The notes beneath the pieces are model-generated. The model saw only the letters and a program-made list of their open reading frames with translations. It searched no databases and had not been told where the DNA came from. Shown here one piece after another: positions 34,501-42,604 of a stretch of DNA of 64,000 nt (position 1 is the first letter of the stretch; every line of letters begins with the position of its first letter). Made by a program: the position numbers and the translations under genes. Source of the stretch: Nitrospira sp. (lineage in GTDB: Bacteria > Nitrospirota > Nitrospiria > Nitrospirales > Nitrospiraceae); contig JAFEBM010000007.1 in NCBI GenBank assembly GCA_018242685.1, positions 1 through 64,000 on the forward strand. The letters are read 5' to 3'.

Positions 34501-37274
34501 TCGGTAATGTCTTCCGCAATGCCGGCGACACGGTGGCCCCACCCGGTCATTTTGACTCGACGGTCAGAAATCCACCGGATACGTCCGTCCCGATCCACAA
34601 TCCGGTACTCGCAGTCAAACACCGCTTTCAACCCTCCTGAGATAAATCGTGTGCGGCGAGCCTCCACTTGCGTCCGATCGTCAGGATGGATCGAATCGAG
34701 CCACCGTGACAGGCTTTGAGACAATTCCTCCCCCTCGATTCCCCAGATGCGGGTAAACGTGGCATTGGCGTACACAACCGTCTCGCCATCCGGTACAAGA
34801 TCCGCTATCCAGAATGCCGAACCGACCGACTCGGCGAATTGCTGGAATCGGGCCTCGCTTTCGCGCAACGCCGCTTGCGTTTGCTTCCGTTCCGTAATAT
34901 CTGTGGCAATGATGCCTAGGGCAGAGAGATGGCCTGAAGCATCGGTGACCGGGAATCTCACCACGATACTGATATGGGATCCATCCTCCTGGTGCGTCAC
35001 TTCTTCGAATTCCTGTCCCCTGCCATTGAGTAACACCTGTTGGTCGTGTGATTGAAACTGAGCCGCCTGTTCGGGAGAGAATAATTCCTCATCGGTCTTC
35101 CCTATGGCGATGCCTGGAGGAAATCTGCATACCTTCTCGAACTGTCGATTGGTATACACATAACGCCCATGGTGATCTTTCAGAGCAGTCACATTCGGCG
35201 CATGGTCGAAAAACTGACGAAACCGTTCTTCGCTCCGGCGCAGCGCTTCGGTCCGATCGCATACCTGCTGTTCCAGCGTGGCGTTCAGATCGGCCAACGC
35301 TTTCTCCGTCCGCTTGCGTTCGGTGATGTCGCGCATGAAACAATGGTGGCCGAACGCACCGTCGATCGACGGTTTGCTCCTGACCATCATGACCTGCTTA
35401 AAGAAGATGGACCCATCTTTTCGTACGGCTCGACACTCAAACTCCGCTTTTCCTTTCGCCAGCAACTGCTCATACGCATGTTGGGCGATACACAGATCCT
35501 CGGGATGGACGGTCGGCTCCCATGTTCGTCCGAGCAGCTCTGACGGTTCATACCCCAGCATCGCCGCGTAGGGCTGATTCACCTCCAGGTAGCGGCCATC
35601 TAAGTCGACTCGGGAAATGCCCGGCATGGCTTGAGCTAAGGCCAGATTCATTTCTCGCACACGGTCTTGACCCCGCTTACGCTCAGTGATATCGGAGAAC
35701 AGACCGAGGATGGCGGGCTTACCGTTCCACGTGATCCGAGCTGCCTCGACCTGAACCGGAATCGGTGTTCCATCCATCTTCACATACGCTCGTTCCGCGC
35801 TATGGACGGACACACCGCCGCTCAGCAACCGTTGCACATTCTCACGGACTTCTTGATGATAGTCCGGATGAATAACCTCAAATGTCGGCCGGTCGAGAAT
35901 TTCCTGAGTCTTTTTCGCTCCCAGGAGCACGGCGCCCGTGTGGTTGATATAGACGGTTCGTCCTTCACTGAAGACGAAGACACCCGATGGTGAAAGTTCG
36001 ACCAAAGTTCTGTACCACTCCTCGCTCTCCCGCACCGACTCCTCCATCCGTTTACGATCGGTAATATCGGTATGCGAGCCGAGGAGACGAACACTCCGGC
36101 CATCCGCTTCGGGCACAAAGGAGGCCCGTGCCTCGATCCACCGGTAAGTCCCCTCCCTATGCCGCAGGCGAAACTCCTGCCGATACTCTCCCTCGCGCCG
36201 AGACACGTAGTCTCGGGCATACGCTGCCGCTCTCTCTCGATCATCGGGGTGCAGGTGCGCCGCCCAGGTTTCAAATGAATCTGAGATCTCCGTCGGCTCA
36301 TAGCCGAGCTGGCGTTTCCATTCTTGGGACAAGGCAACCTCGTTTGTTTCTGTATTCCAGTCCCATAAACCCGTACCGGACGCCTGGAGGGCTTGTCGGA
36401 GCCTCTCTTGCGAGGTCCGCAACATCGTCTCTGTGCGCTTCCTCTCAGTAATGTCGCGTGAATTCACGATGACGCTGCAGCGGCCGTCTGGACCATAGAT
36501 CGCCCGGCCGATTCCTTCGAAACTGCGCCACGAGCCATCCTTGTGGCGAAAACGGAATTCGGCCGTTTGAGGTGTTCCTGGCCGCTGGATGAGCAACCGG
36601 AACCTCTCGATCACAATAGGAAGGTCCTCCTGATGAACGAACTCGAACGCGATACGTCCATCAAGCTCGTGTTGTGCGTAGCCAAGCAACCGCTCGAAGG
36701 ATGGGCTCTCGAACCGGATTGCGCCGTCCGGATCGAGAACCGTGATGACGTCGGAGGAATGCTCGATGAGCGCGCGGAAGTGCGTTTCGCGCTGCTGCAA
36801 GGCAAGCTCCGTTTGCTTACGATCAGTAATGTCCAAGGCCGTCCCGGACATACGAAGGGGCTGACCGCTGCCGTCGCGCACGACCTCGCCGCAGCAATGA
36901 ATGGTCCGTACTTCGCCGTCGGAGCGAACGATTCGACATTCCATGTCGTAGAGTGCGACGCCTGCTAACGCGTCATCGAACGACGCCAGGACCCGGTCAT
37001 GATCGTCCGGGAGTACGGCCGACACAAAACTGTCGAAGGTCATCTCTCGTGATTGAGGCTCATAGCCGAAGATCCGGTAGAGTTCATCCGACCATTCCAC
37101 CCTGCCGCTTGCAATGCCCCAGTTCCAACTCCCTAGGTGAGCAAGAGCTTGTGCAACCTGGAGGTGACGGGTCCGTTCGTGCAGCACTCGGTCCCGTTCG
37201 GAGAGTTCACGTGCGAGATCGGCGACCTGCCTCCGCAGCAGGTCCAATTCAGGACGATGACTCGTAGGATTCAT
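31518..37274 (-). CDS. Giant soluble sensor kinase with 13 PAS-like modules and a NarX-type kinase core
   Basis: 1,918 residues from ATG 37274, preceded by AAGGAGCC with 7-nt spacing. I see no membrane helix. After a short coiled coil, 13 successive PAS/PAC modules of about 125 residues can be counted (about 40-1695). Nearly all end in a DITERKR-like motif that starts the coiled linker to the next one. The kinase (about 1,700-1,918) has HisKA_3 with ISQDLHDGILQSLYGVGLGL and HATPase_c with REGVSNALRHSRA and DDGIGFD/GHGLVNMAARA. No cofactor-binding residue can be assigned by eye, so it is unknown which modules sense and which only transmit. The next gene is the NarL-type regulator, overlapping by 14 nt. 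Confidence 0.95.
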   Translation of the reverse strand: MNPTSHRPELDLLRRQVADLARELSERDRVLHERTRHLQVAQALAHLGSWNWGIASGRVEWSDELYRIFGYEPQSREMTFDSFVSAVLPDDHDRVLASFDDALAGVALYDMECRIVRSDGEVRTIHCCGEVVRDGSGQPLRMSGTALDITDRKQTELALQQRETHFRALIEHSSDVITVLDPDGAIRFESPSFERLLGYAQHELDGRIAFEFVHQEDLPIVIERFRLLIQRPGTPQTAEFRFRHKDGSWRSFEGIGRAIYGPDGRCSVIVNSRDITERKRTETMLRTSQERLRQALQASGTGLWDWNTETNEVALSQEWKRQLGYEPTEISDSFETWAAHLHPDDRERAAAYARDYVSRREGEYRQEFRLRHREGTYRWIEARASFVPEADGRSVRLLGSHTDITDRKRMEESVRESEEWYRTLVELSPSGVFVFSEGRTVYINHTGAVLLGAKKTQEILDRPTFEVIHPDYHQEVRENVQRLLSGGVSVHSAERAYVKMDGTPIPVQVEAARITWNGKPAILGLFSDITERKRGQDRVREMNLALAQAMPGISRVDLDGRYLEVNQPYAAMLGYEPSELLGRTWEPTVHPEDLCIAQHAYEQLLAKGKAEFECRAVRKDGSIFFKQVMMVRSKPSIDGAFGHHCFMRDITERKRTEKALADLNATLEQQVCDRTEALRRSEERFRQFFDHAPNVTALKDHHGRYVYTNRQFEKVCRFPPGIAIGKTDEELFSPEQAAQFQSHDQQVLLNGRGQEFEEVTHQEDGSHISIVVRFPVTDASGHLSALGIIATDITERKQTQAALRESEARFQQFAESVGSAFWIADLVPDGETVVYANATFTRIWGIEGEELSQSLSRWLDSIHPDDRTQVEARRTRFISGGLKAVFDCEYRIVDRDGRIRWISDRRVKMTGWGHRVAGIAEDITDHRRQLALLAQTEVIGKIGGWEIDFLTNHLWWSDETYRLHDTTPELYSPTVDTAMNFYTPESRPVIADALQKGVEKGEAWDLELELTTAKGHRIAVRIVGKVDVVNGRTVRAYGTFQDITERKRAEEALRTAHVELEHKVVERTAELQASEERYTRATAIGKVGVWELDVLAGQYRGDANLKALFGYAPEELSTDPYAWLNLVHPNDQPIAMKNWELVQCGAADGCHYELRHIKKDGSVVWGDVRARTVRDQNGQLTHLIGATVDITERKRIEDALRDSEERFAKAFRTSPHPIGITEMATGRCIEVNDACLEVFGFRREEVIGNTTLMLGIWPNPEDRARVVERLKAGEPVRNMEFALRTKSGSLRYFLTSCDLVELNGTSCLITVPSDITERKQAEEALRASEERFAKAFQASPHPVVISEVDSGRVLDTNDAACQLFGYHKEEVVGRTTLQIGLWPSVQERDCFLEQLKSFGSVRNMEVTLQRKDGDVRQCLLSSELIELNGKPCSVTVGDDVTERKRMERALRRTQFSVDHAVEAILWVDQTGRIFNVNETACRMLGYTRQDLMTMTVHDIDPNFPVERWPKHWSHVKEQGALAFEAKFWSRTGCILETDVTVNYLQYEGKEYGCMILRDIGERKRAEAERRRSHTFLRQVIDTDPDFIFAKDREGRFTMANKAVADWYGTTVENLIGKSDADFTDIAEEVAFFRQSNLEVIHSGRDQFIPEERITDAGGKTRWVQTVKRPICDDEGRVHMVLGAATDITERKRMEEILLQRERDLSAALQERERISQDLHDGILQSLYGVGLGLEACKPLIKKQQDHAAKKFRTTLDQAIGQLNQVMTEIRNFIAGLESQVMQGGDFSTALRTMVETMSISSSARCRVKIDDASARRLSTEQALHIINIVREGVSNALRHSRAKQITVSLRDLIRSDRLAVTDDGIGFDTRSVQGVGHGLVNMAARAQKVRGLFAIQSKPDKGTRISLDLPKDTHYAHN

Positions 37275-37496
37275 GATGAGGCTCCTTGCCGCGCGACGCC
37301 GACAGTACCTCACAAGCCAGCTCAACTCACCGGAGTGGCCATGTCGCGTCGCGAGTGATCAATGCAGGGACCATCCCGCCCGCCAGTTCCTCAGAAAGCC
37401 CCGAGAGTGGGTTAGTGTCCTATGAGAATAGGTGAAAGTCTAGATCCAAATGGCCCGGAGTCTTTAGCTGGAAATCTGGGGAGCTGTTGACGTTGA

Positions 37497-37580
37497 TGGT
37501 GCCGAAGGCGGGACTTGAACCCGCACGGCTTTCGCCACACGCCCCTCAAACGTGCGTGTCTGCCATTCCACCACTTCGGC
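37497..37580 (-). tRNA. tRNA-Leu (anticodon GAG)
   Basis: On the reverse strand: acceptor GCCGAAG/CTTCGGC, a D-arm with GGAATGGCAGAC, an anticodon stem CACGT/GCGTG closing the loop TTGAGGG (anticodon GAG), a class II long variable arm (GGCGAAAGCC), a T-arm GCGGG-TTCAAGT-CCCGC, discriminator A and an encoded CCA. It reads CTC/CTT codons. Confidence 0.96.
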
Positions 37581-37585
37581 ACTCA

Positions 37586-37703
37586 GCAGGATGCTGAAAC
37601 GAAGCCTGCCACGCGTTCCGCATCGCTCAAACCCGGTACTCGGAAGTACGCCTCAGGCTTTCGCTCGTCGAGGCCTTGTCGCAGGCTTGTTTGACCATCC
37701 TGC
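37586..37703. repeat. 118-bp compound fold-back repeat
   Basis: The ends are a long imperfect inverted repeat. GCAGGATGCTGAAACG plus AAGCCTGC at 37586-37609 faces GCAGGCTT plus GTTTGACCATCCTGC at 37681-37703 (two mismatches, one bulge). In the middle GTACT-CGGA-AGTAC forms a small stem. It resembles, from memory, a family of dispersed intergenic repeats in Nitrospira genomes, but I cannot verify copy number. It lies between tRNA-Leu(GAG) and the promoter of the HAD gene. Confidence 0.6.
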
Positions 37704-37765
37704 ATCAAGGTCTCCTGTCAGCTATGAGGGAAAGGAGTGCGCATTATAGAAGTAGGGTAAAATTC

Positions 37766-37794
37766 TTGTCAATCAACCGGTCGTCCGGTAGAAT
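37766..37794 (+). promoter_or_regulatory. Sigma-70-type promoter for the HAD phosphatase gene
   Basis: TTGTCA (37766-37771), exactly 17 nt, TAGAAT (37789-37794). Transcription should start near 37801, 25 nt before ATG 37826, which supports that start. Confidence 0.6.
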
Positions 37795-37825
37795 CAGCAC
37801 CTCATTGTCCTCGGTCGCTCTTCGT

Positions 37826-38506
37826 ATGATACAAACAGGCCAACGAGGTCTCTCCTCTTCTGTTGCGGCATTTTTTGATGTCGACAATACCATTTTGCCG
37901 GGCGAAGCGAGCGAATTGAGATTTTTTCGCTGGCTGTGGCGACGCGGTATTGTCGGTTGGCCTGAAGCTCGAGAGAGTGTGTCTTGGCTCCTGCGACATT
38001 TCCCGACGTTGTCGCTGCACCCGCTCCGCGAGCGAAAGCTGTATCTGGCCGGCAAACCTTCGCAAGTGATCCAACCGTTAGGCGAAGAGTTCTGTCGCGA
38101 GGAATTATGTCCTCGTGTCTCTCCCGCCGCCATGCAGATGCTCGACGAGCATCGCCGTGCTGGCCATGCCGTCATTTTCGTGACAGGGTCCATCGATTTC
38201 CTGATCGCCCCCGTCGCCGACGCGCTTCGAGCTGATCGATGTTTTGCAAGTCGGTTGGAGCAACAGAACGGCCTCTATACCGGTTTCCTCGTCCCCCCCC
38301 TTCCTTATGGGGAAGGGAAACGCCGACTCATCGATCGGTTGATCCATGAGCTGACGCTGGATCTGTCCCAATGCTATGCGTACGGAGACAGCCCTGGTGA
38401 TCTAGACCTGCTCCGGGCCGTAGGTCATCCGACGGTGGTGAATCCGATTCGTGGCATGGCCTCCATCGCCCGACGCAAAAACTGGCCGATCGTCAAATGG
38501 CGATGA
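37826..38506 (+). CDS. HAD-IB family phosphatase (SerB-like fold)
   Basis: 226 residues from ATG 37826, chosen because a promoter lies just upstream and an earlier start would precede it. HAD motif I is AAFFDVDNTILPGEA (both Asp present), motif II HAVIFVTGSIDF, motif III Lys in GEGKRRLID, and motif IV YAYGDSPGDLDLL. The cap between motifs I and II fits the IB subclass (TIGR01490-like), whose members hydrolyse phosphoserine or lysophosphatidate-type substrates. The exact substrate is not evident. Confidence 0.85.
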   Translation: MIQTGQRGLSSSVAAFFDVDNTILPGEASELRFFRWLWRRGIVGWPEARESVSWLLRHFPTLSLHPLRERKLYLAGKPSQVIQPLGEEFCREELCPRVSPAAMQMLDEHRRAGHAVIFVTGSIDFLIAPVADALRADRCFASRLEQQNGLYTGFLVPPLPYGEGKRRLIDRLIHELTLDLSQCYAYGDSPGDLDLLRAVGHPTVVNPIRGMASIARRKNWPIVKWR

Positions 38507-38583
38507 GCTGCTGCTTGTGATCAGATCAACCGTCTCTGTGGCCGATCATTTAATCGACTACTCCGTAAGCCCACACACTGCTC

Positions 38584-39219
38584 ATGCGCATCACCGAAAT
38601 TTTTCATAGCGTTCAAGGTGAGTCGACCTTTGCCGGGCTGCCCTGCGTATTTGTACGCTTGACCGGTTGCCCTTTACGATGCACCTGGTGTGACACGGAC
38701 TATGCTTTCTTCGGCGGAACGGACCGGTCCATCGATGACATTCTCGACAGGGTCCGATCCTATGGTTGTCGGTTGGTTGAGGTGACCGGAGGTGAGCCCT
38801 TGGCACAACCGGACACGGTTACGCTGCTGCGTCGGTTGTGCGAAGAAGGCTTCACGGTCCTCCTCGAAACGAGCGGAGCTGTGGATACGACGACCGTCGA
38901 CCCATCGGTCCGTATCATCCTGGATGTGAAATGTCCGGGAAGCGGTATGACGGAACGGATGCACTGGCCCAATGTCGAACGTCTAAGACCGCAAGACGAA
39001 GCCAAATTTGTTATCCGGGATCGGAGTGATTACGAATGGGCGAAAACCATGCTGGATCGCTTTCAGTTGATCGATCGTTGTCCGGTCCTCTTTAGTCCAG
39101 TATTCGATGTGCTGGATCCACGCCAGTTGGCCGACTGGCTCCTGGCAGACCGACTCCCTATTCGCCTTCAGCTGCAACTGCACAAGCACATCTGGGCGCC
39201 CGATATGCGGGGAGTATGA
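38584..39219 (+). CDS. queE: 7-carboxy-7-deazaguanine synthase
   Basis: 211 residues, a radical-SAM enzyme making CDG from carboxy-tetrahydropterin in queuosine synthesis. The N-terminus MRITEIFHSVQGESTFAGLP binds substrate. The cluster motif CPLRCTWCDTDYAF has the three spaced cysteines (CxxxCxxC) that hold the 4Fe-4S cluster, and VEVTGGEPLAQ is the GGE/SAM-binding motif. No other que gene is in the window. It follows the HAD gene by 77 nt on the same strand. Confidence 0.95.
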   Translation: MRITEIFHSVQGESTFAGLPCVFVRLTGCPLRCTWCDTDYAFFGGTDRSIDDILDRVRSYGCRLVEVTGGEPLAQPDTVTLLRRLCEEGFTVLLETSGAVDTTTVDPSVRIILDVKCPGSGMTERMHWPNVERLRPQDEAKFVIRDRSDYEWAKTMLDRFQLIDRCPVLFSPVFDVLDPRQLADWLLADRLPIRLQLQLHKHIWAPDMRGV

Positions 39220-39313
39220 AAGATGTTGTCCGTCGATCGGGATGGAGAATCCTGATGACCACCAACGATCGGCTGATGATGGTCGCTGATCGGCGCATCA
39301 AAAGGAGAATTGA

Positions 39314-40825
39314 ATGAATAGTATCCGAGTTGAAGCGAAACAAGGACGAGTGGACACCGTGACCACAGATGCGCTTGTCCTCCTATTTTGTGAGGGGGAG
39401 GGACTGCCGAAAGAAGATGGGTTCATTCTCGATCGAGCGCTCGGAGGGGCACTTCGGGAACTTCTACAGTCAAAGGAGTTTGACGGCAAGGCCGGTGAGG
39501 TGATCGTATTTCATACACAGCGAAAAATTCCGGCGAAGCGGCTGATTCTTGTCGGGCTTGGAAAGAAACATGAGCTGGGTTTGGATCAGATCCGACAGGC
39601 GATGGGACATGCCGTCAAACGGGTTCGCCAAGCCAAATGCGGCGCCTTTACGGTTGCGCCACCGAACGTCGTGCCGCATGAGGCCTCGCCGATCGACGTT
39701 GGCCAGACCATGACCGAAGGGGCGATCTTAGGGAGCTACCAATTCACCGCCTACCGCAGCGACGCTCCGACGAGTAAGGCCGTGACGGCGATGACCATTC
39801 TGGCTCCGCGGAAAGATCAGCTGCACCAGTTGTCTGAAGGGATTCGTCGCGGTGTCGCGACGGCTGAAGCGACGGTCTTCGTTCGGGATCTTTGCAACCA
39901 TCCGTCCAATGTGATGACGCCGGCCAGGATTGCTCAAGAGGCAAAGATCGTCGCGAAGGAAGCCGGAGTGAATCTGAAAATCCTCGAACAAAAGGAGATG
40001 GAAAAACTGGGTATGGGCGCCTTACTGGGGGTCGCCAAAGGCAGCCACGAACCGCCGAAGTTCGTTATTCTTCAGTACCACGGAGCCAAGAAAACAGACG
40101 ACCGCCCCGTCGTGCTCGTCGGTAAGACGATCACCTTCGACACCGGTGGAATCTCGCTCAAACCGGCGGAGAATATGGAACAGATGAAGGCTGACATGAC
40201 CGGTGGAGCAGAGGTGCTAGCCGCGATGCGGGCCGCGGCGCGTCTGAAGTTACCCCTTAATCTCATCAGCATCCTACCGGCGGCAGAAAATATGCCAGGG
40301 GGACGAGCGATGCGGCCTGGTGACGTGGTCAAGACCCTTTCGGGGAAAACCGTGGAGGTGCAAAACACAGACGCCGAAGGCCGCCTGATCCTGTCCGACG
40401 GCCTCGCCTACGCAACCCGGTTCAAGCCGGCCGCACTCATCGACATCGCCACGCTGACGGGAGCCTGCGTCGTCGCGCTGGGCCAGTTCGCGATCGGCAT
40501 GTTCGGCACCGATGCGACGTTGAAAGAAGCGATTCGCAAGGCCGGTCTCCGAGCAGGCGAGCGGGTATGGGAGATGCCGTTGTGGGAGGAGTATTTCGAG
40601 CAACTGCGCAGCGATGTGGCCGACATGCGCAACATCGGTGGACGGGGAGGTGGCATGATCACGGCTGCTCTCTTCTTGAGTAAGTTCGTCGGCGATGCCC
40701 CCTGGGTGCATCTCGACATCGCCAGCACCGATTGGAGCGAGCGGGAGCGGGCATACATCCCCAAAGGCCCAACCGGTATCGGGACAAGGCTGTTGATCCA
40801 ATTCCTCATCAATCGCTCCCTGTAG
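39314..40825 (+). CDS. pepA: Leucyl (cytosol) aminopeptidase, M17 family
   Basis: 503 residues with an AAAAGGAG ribosome site. The C-terminal catalytic domain holds the M17 signature NTDAEGRLILSDGLAY, with the Asp, Glu and Arg of the two-metal site. Upstream are VGKTITFDTGGISLKP (metal-ligand Lys and Asp) and MKADMTGGAEVLAAM. The N-terminal macro-like domain is at about 1-165. It removes N-terminal amino acids from peptides in the cytoplasm; some homologues also bind DNA. Confidence 0.95.
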   Translation: MNSIRVEAKQGRVDTVTTDALVLLFCEGEGLPKEDGFILDRALGGALRELLQSKEFDGKAGEVIVFHTQRKIPAKRLILVGLGKKHELGLDQIRQAMGHAVKRVRQAKCGAFTVAPPNVVPHEASPIDVGQTMTEGAILGSYQFTAYRSDAPTSKAVTAMTILAPRKDQLHQLSEGIRRGVATAEATVFVRDLCNHPSNVMTPARIAQEAKIVAKEAGVNLKILEQKEMEKLGMGALLGVAKGSHEPPKFVILQYHGAKKTDDRPVVLVGKTITFDTGGISLKPAENMEQMKADMTGGAEVLAAMRAAARLKLPLNLISILPAAENMPGGRAMRPGDVVKTLSGKTVEVQNTDAEGRLILSDGLAYATRFKPAALIDIATLTGACVVALGQFAIGMFGTDATLKEAIRKAGLRAGERVWEMPLWEEYFEQLRSDVADMRNIGGRGGGMITAALFLSKFVGDAPWVHLDIASTDWSERERAYIPKGPTGIGTRLLIQFLINRSL

Positions 40826-40848
40826 GGCAAGGGCAAGGCGGCTCGAAG

Positions 40849-41946
40849 ATGTCTTACGACCAGATCGGCCAACTCTTCATGATAGGGTTCGACGGCGCCA
40901 CCGTTTCGGCTGACCTCGCCTTCTTCATCAGAGAATATAAGCCCGGTGGTGTCATCCTGTTTTCGAGAAATCTCGAATCAGTCGCGCAGATCATTGAATT
41001 GACGATCGGTCTTCAACGCTGCAGCCCGCACTCCCCCCTCCTCATCTCGATCGATCAAGAAGGCGGACGTGTCTCACGGTTGCCGAAAGGCTTTACGATC
41101 TTCCCACCCTGCGAAGTCCTGGGGCGATGCCGATCTTCCGATCTGGCCTACGCCGCAGCAGCGACGACTGCGAAAGAGCTCAAGGCCGTCGGCATCAACA
41201 TGAATATGTCTCCGGTGCTGGATGTGAACAGCAACCTCGCCAATCCGGTCATCGGTGATCGAGCATTCGGCACGACTCCTGACATCGTGTCTGAATTGGG
41301 GTTAGCCACAGTGGGAGGCCTCCAGGACAATCGTGTCGTGGCTTGTGGGAAACACTTTCCTGGCCATGGCGATACTAACTCGGACTCACACAAGGAGTTG
41401 CCCAGCGTGCCGGCAACGCGCGAACGACTCGAGCGTATTGAGTTTCCTCCATTCCGGCGCGCAATTGCGAACGGCGTGGCAACGATGATGACGGCCCACG
41501 TTGTGTATCAGGCTTTGGATGAGAACCGGCCGGCAACCCTGTCCCCGACGATCATCGGAAGATTTCTTCGTGAAGAGTTGCACTACGACGGGGTTGTGTT
41601 GACGGATGATCTTGAGATGCATGCCATTATTGACCACTACGGCATCGGCGACGCCGCGATACAGGCCATCCAAGCCGGTTGCGACATGCCGTTGATCTGT
41701 AAGGACCGTACCAGAGTTATAGCCGCGTTGAATGCCGTGGACAAGGCCGTAGCAAACGGGGATATCTCTGCCGGACGGTTGGCCCAATCGCTCGCACGTA
41801 TCCGCCGCTTAAAAGAACGCTTCCTTCTTCCCTATCGACCCGTGACGATTTCTGATGCCAAACTTGTGGTAGGTTGTCGAAGCCATAAGGCTCTCTTACG
41901 GTCCATCGACCAGACACGAGAACGCTTTGCAAAAGCCGACATATGA
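40849..41946 (+). CDS. nagZ: Beta-N-acetylhexosaminidase, GH3 family
   Basis: 365 residues from ATG 40849 (23 nt after pepA). It cleaves GlcNAc from anhydro-muropeptides in cell-wall recycling. ISIDQEGGRVSRLPKGFTIF and CGKHFPGHGDTNSDSHKELP are the NagZ active-site segments: the latter carries the KH(F/S)PGHG loop and the DSH histidine that acts with the nucleophile. GVVLTDDLEMHAI contains the aspartate nucleophile. There is no signal peptide, so it is cytoplasmic like E. coli NagZ. Confidence 0.92.
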   Translation: MSYDQIGQLFMIGFDGATVSADLAFFIREYKPGGVILFSRNLESVAQIIELTIGLQRCSPHSPLLISIDQEGGRVSRLPKGFTIFPPCEVLGRCRSSDLAYAAAATTAKELKAVGINMNMSPVLDVNSNLANPVIGDRAFGTTPDIVSELGLATVGGLQDNRVVACGKHFPGHGDTNSDSHKELPSVPATRERLERIEFPPFRRAIANGVATMMTAHVVYQALDENRPATLSPTIIGRFLREELHYDGVVLTDDLEMHAIIDHYGIGDAAIQAIQAGCDMPLICKDRTRVIAALNAVDKAVANGDISAGRLAQSLARIRRLKERFLLPYRPVTISDAKLVVGCRSHKALLRSIDQTRERFAKADI

Positions 41947-42130
41947 CCTTTGCCTGCTTTCTTTTCACGATAACAGGGTGGACAATGTCTCCGGGGAGAT
42001 TCGTTGAGTCCCATCAGGACGGAAGTTCTCATTTCAATGAAGTGAGGAAGCGAAACCTCCATCCTCCCCACCGAATATCTTGCCCTCCTCTCATCTCTTG
42101 TGGCATCATGAACGTCCCTTGGAGGGCCTT

Positions 42131-42571
42131 ATGGCCTCATTGCTCGAGTATGTTGGATCCGTCCATATTTTTCTTGGTCCTTATCGGGGTAATCCGATCG
42201 CGTTGTATTTGCGGAGGACGGAATCGGGCTGCCAGATCGGCCCGAAAGTCTATCCTTGGAACGATGTCACGGGCGTAGGTGAAACACCGAATAAGGCTGC
42301 TGCTGATTTCGAGGAAAAATGGAAGACAAAGGGCTTAACGGCGGACATGTATTCAGGTCCAGCCTGGGAAGGAGGCATTAAGCCGGAAAGGCCGGCGCCT
42401 CCCAAACCAGCTGCCTCGCCACCCAAACCGAGTACTCCTCCCAAGCCCGCGGCCTCTCCAGTAAGTACCGCCCCTGGATCGCCTGTCCCGGCAGCTCCCG
42501 TCACGAACACGGTTCGAACGACTACCGCTACACCCGCTTCCGCAACCCAGCCCTCCGGAAAGTCGGATTAA
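42131..42571 (+). CDS. Hypothetical protein with a proline/alanine-rich tail
   Basis: 146 residues from ATG 42131, with TTGGAGG upstream. The N-terminal 75 residues form a compact globular segment (GSVHIFLGPYRGNPIALYLR, then GPKVYPWNDVTGVGETPNKA). The rest is low-complexity, with PPKP/SPPKP repeats and Thr/Ala runs. I recognise no domain. The tail could be a flexible linker or an unfolded interaction region. It converges on the permease gene, with 33 nt between stops. Confidence 0.6.
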   Translation: MASLLEYVGSVHIFLGPYRGNPIALYLRRTESGCQIGPKVYPWNDVTGVGETPNKAAADFEEKWKTKGLTADMYSGPAWEGGIKPERPAPPKPAASPPKPSTPPKPAASPVSTAPGSPVPAAPVTNTVRTTTATPASATQPSGKSD

Positions 42572-42604
42572 CCAAGCAGCCTCTCCTTGCTCATTGCCCC
42601 TGAT

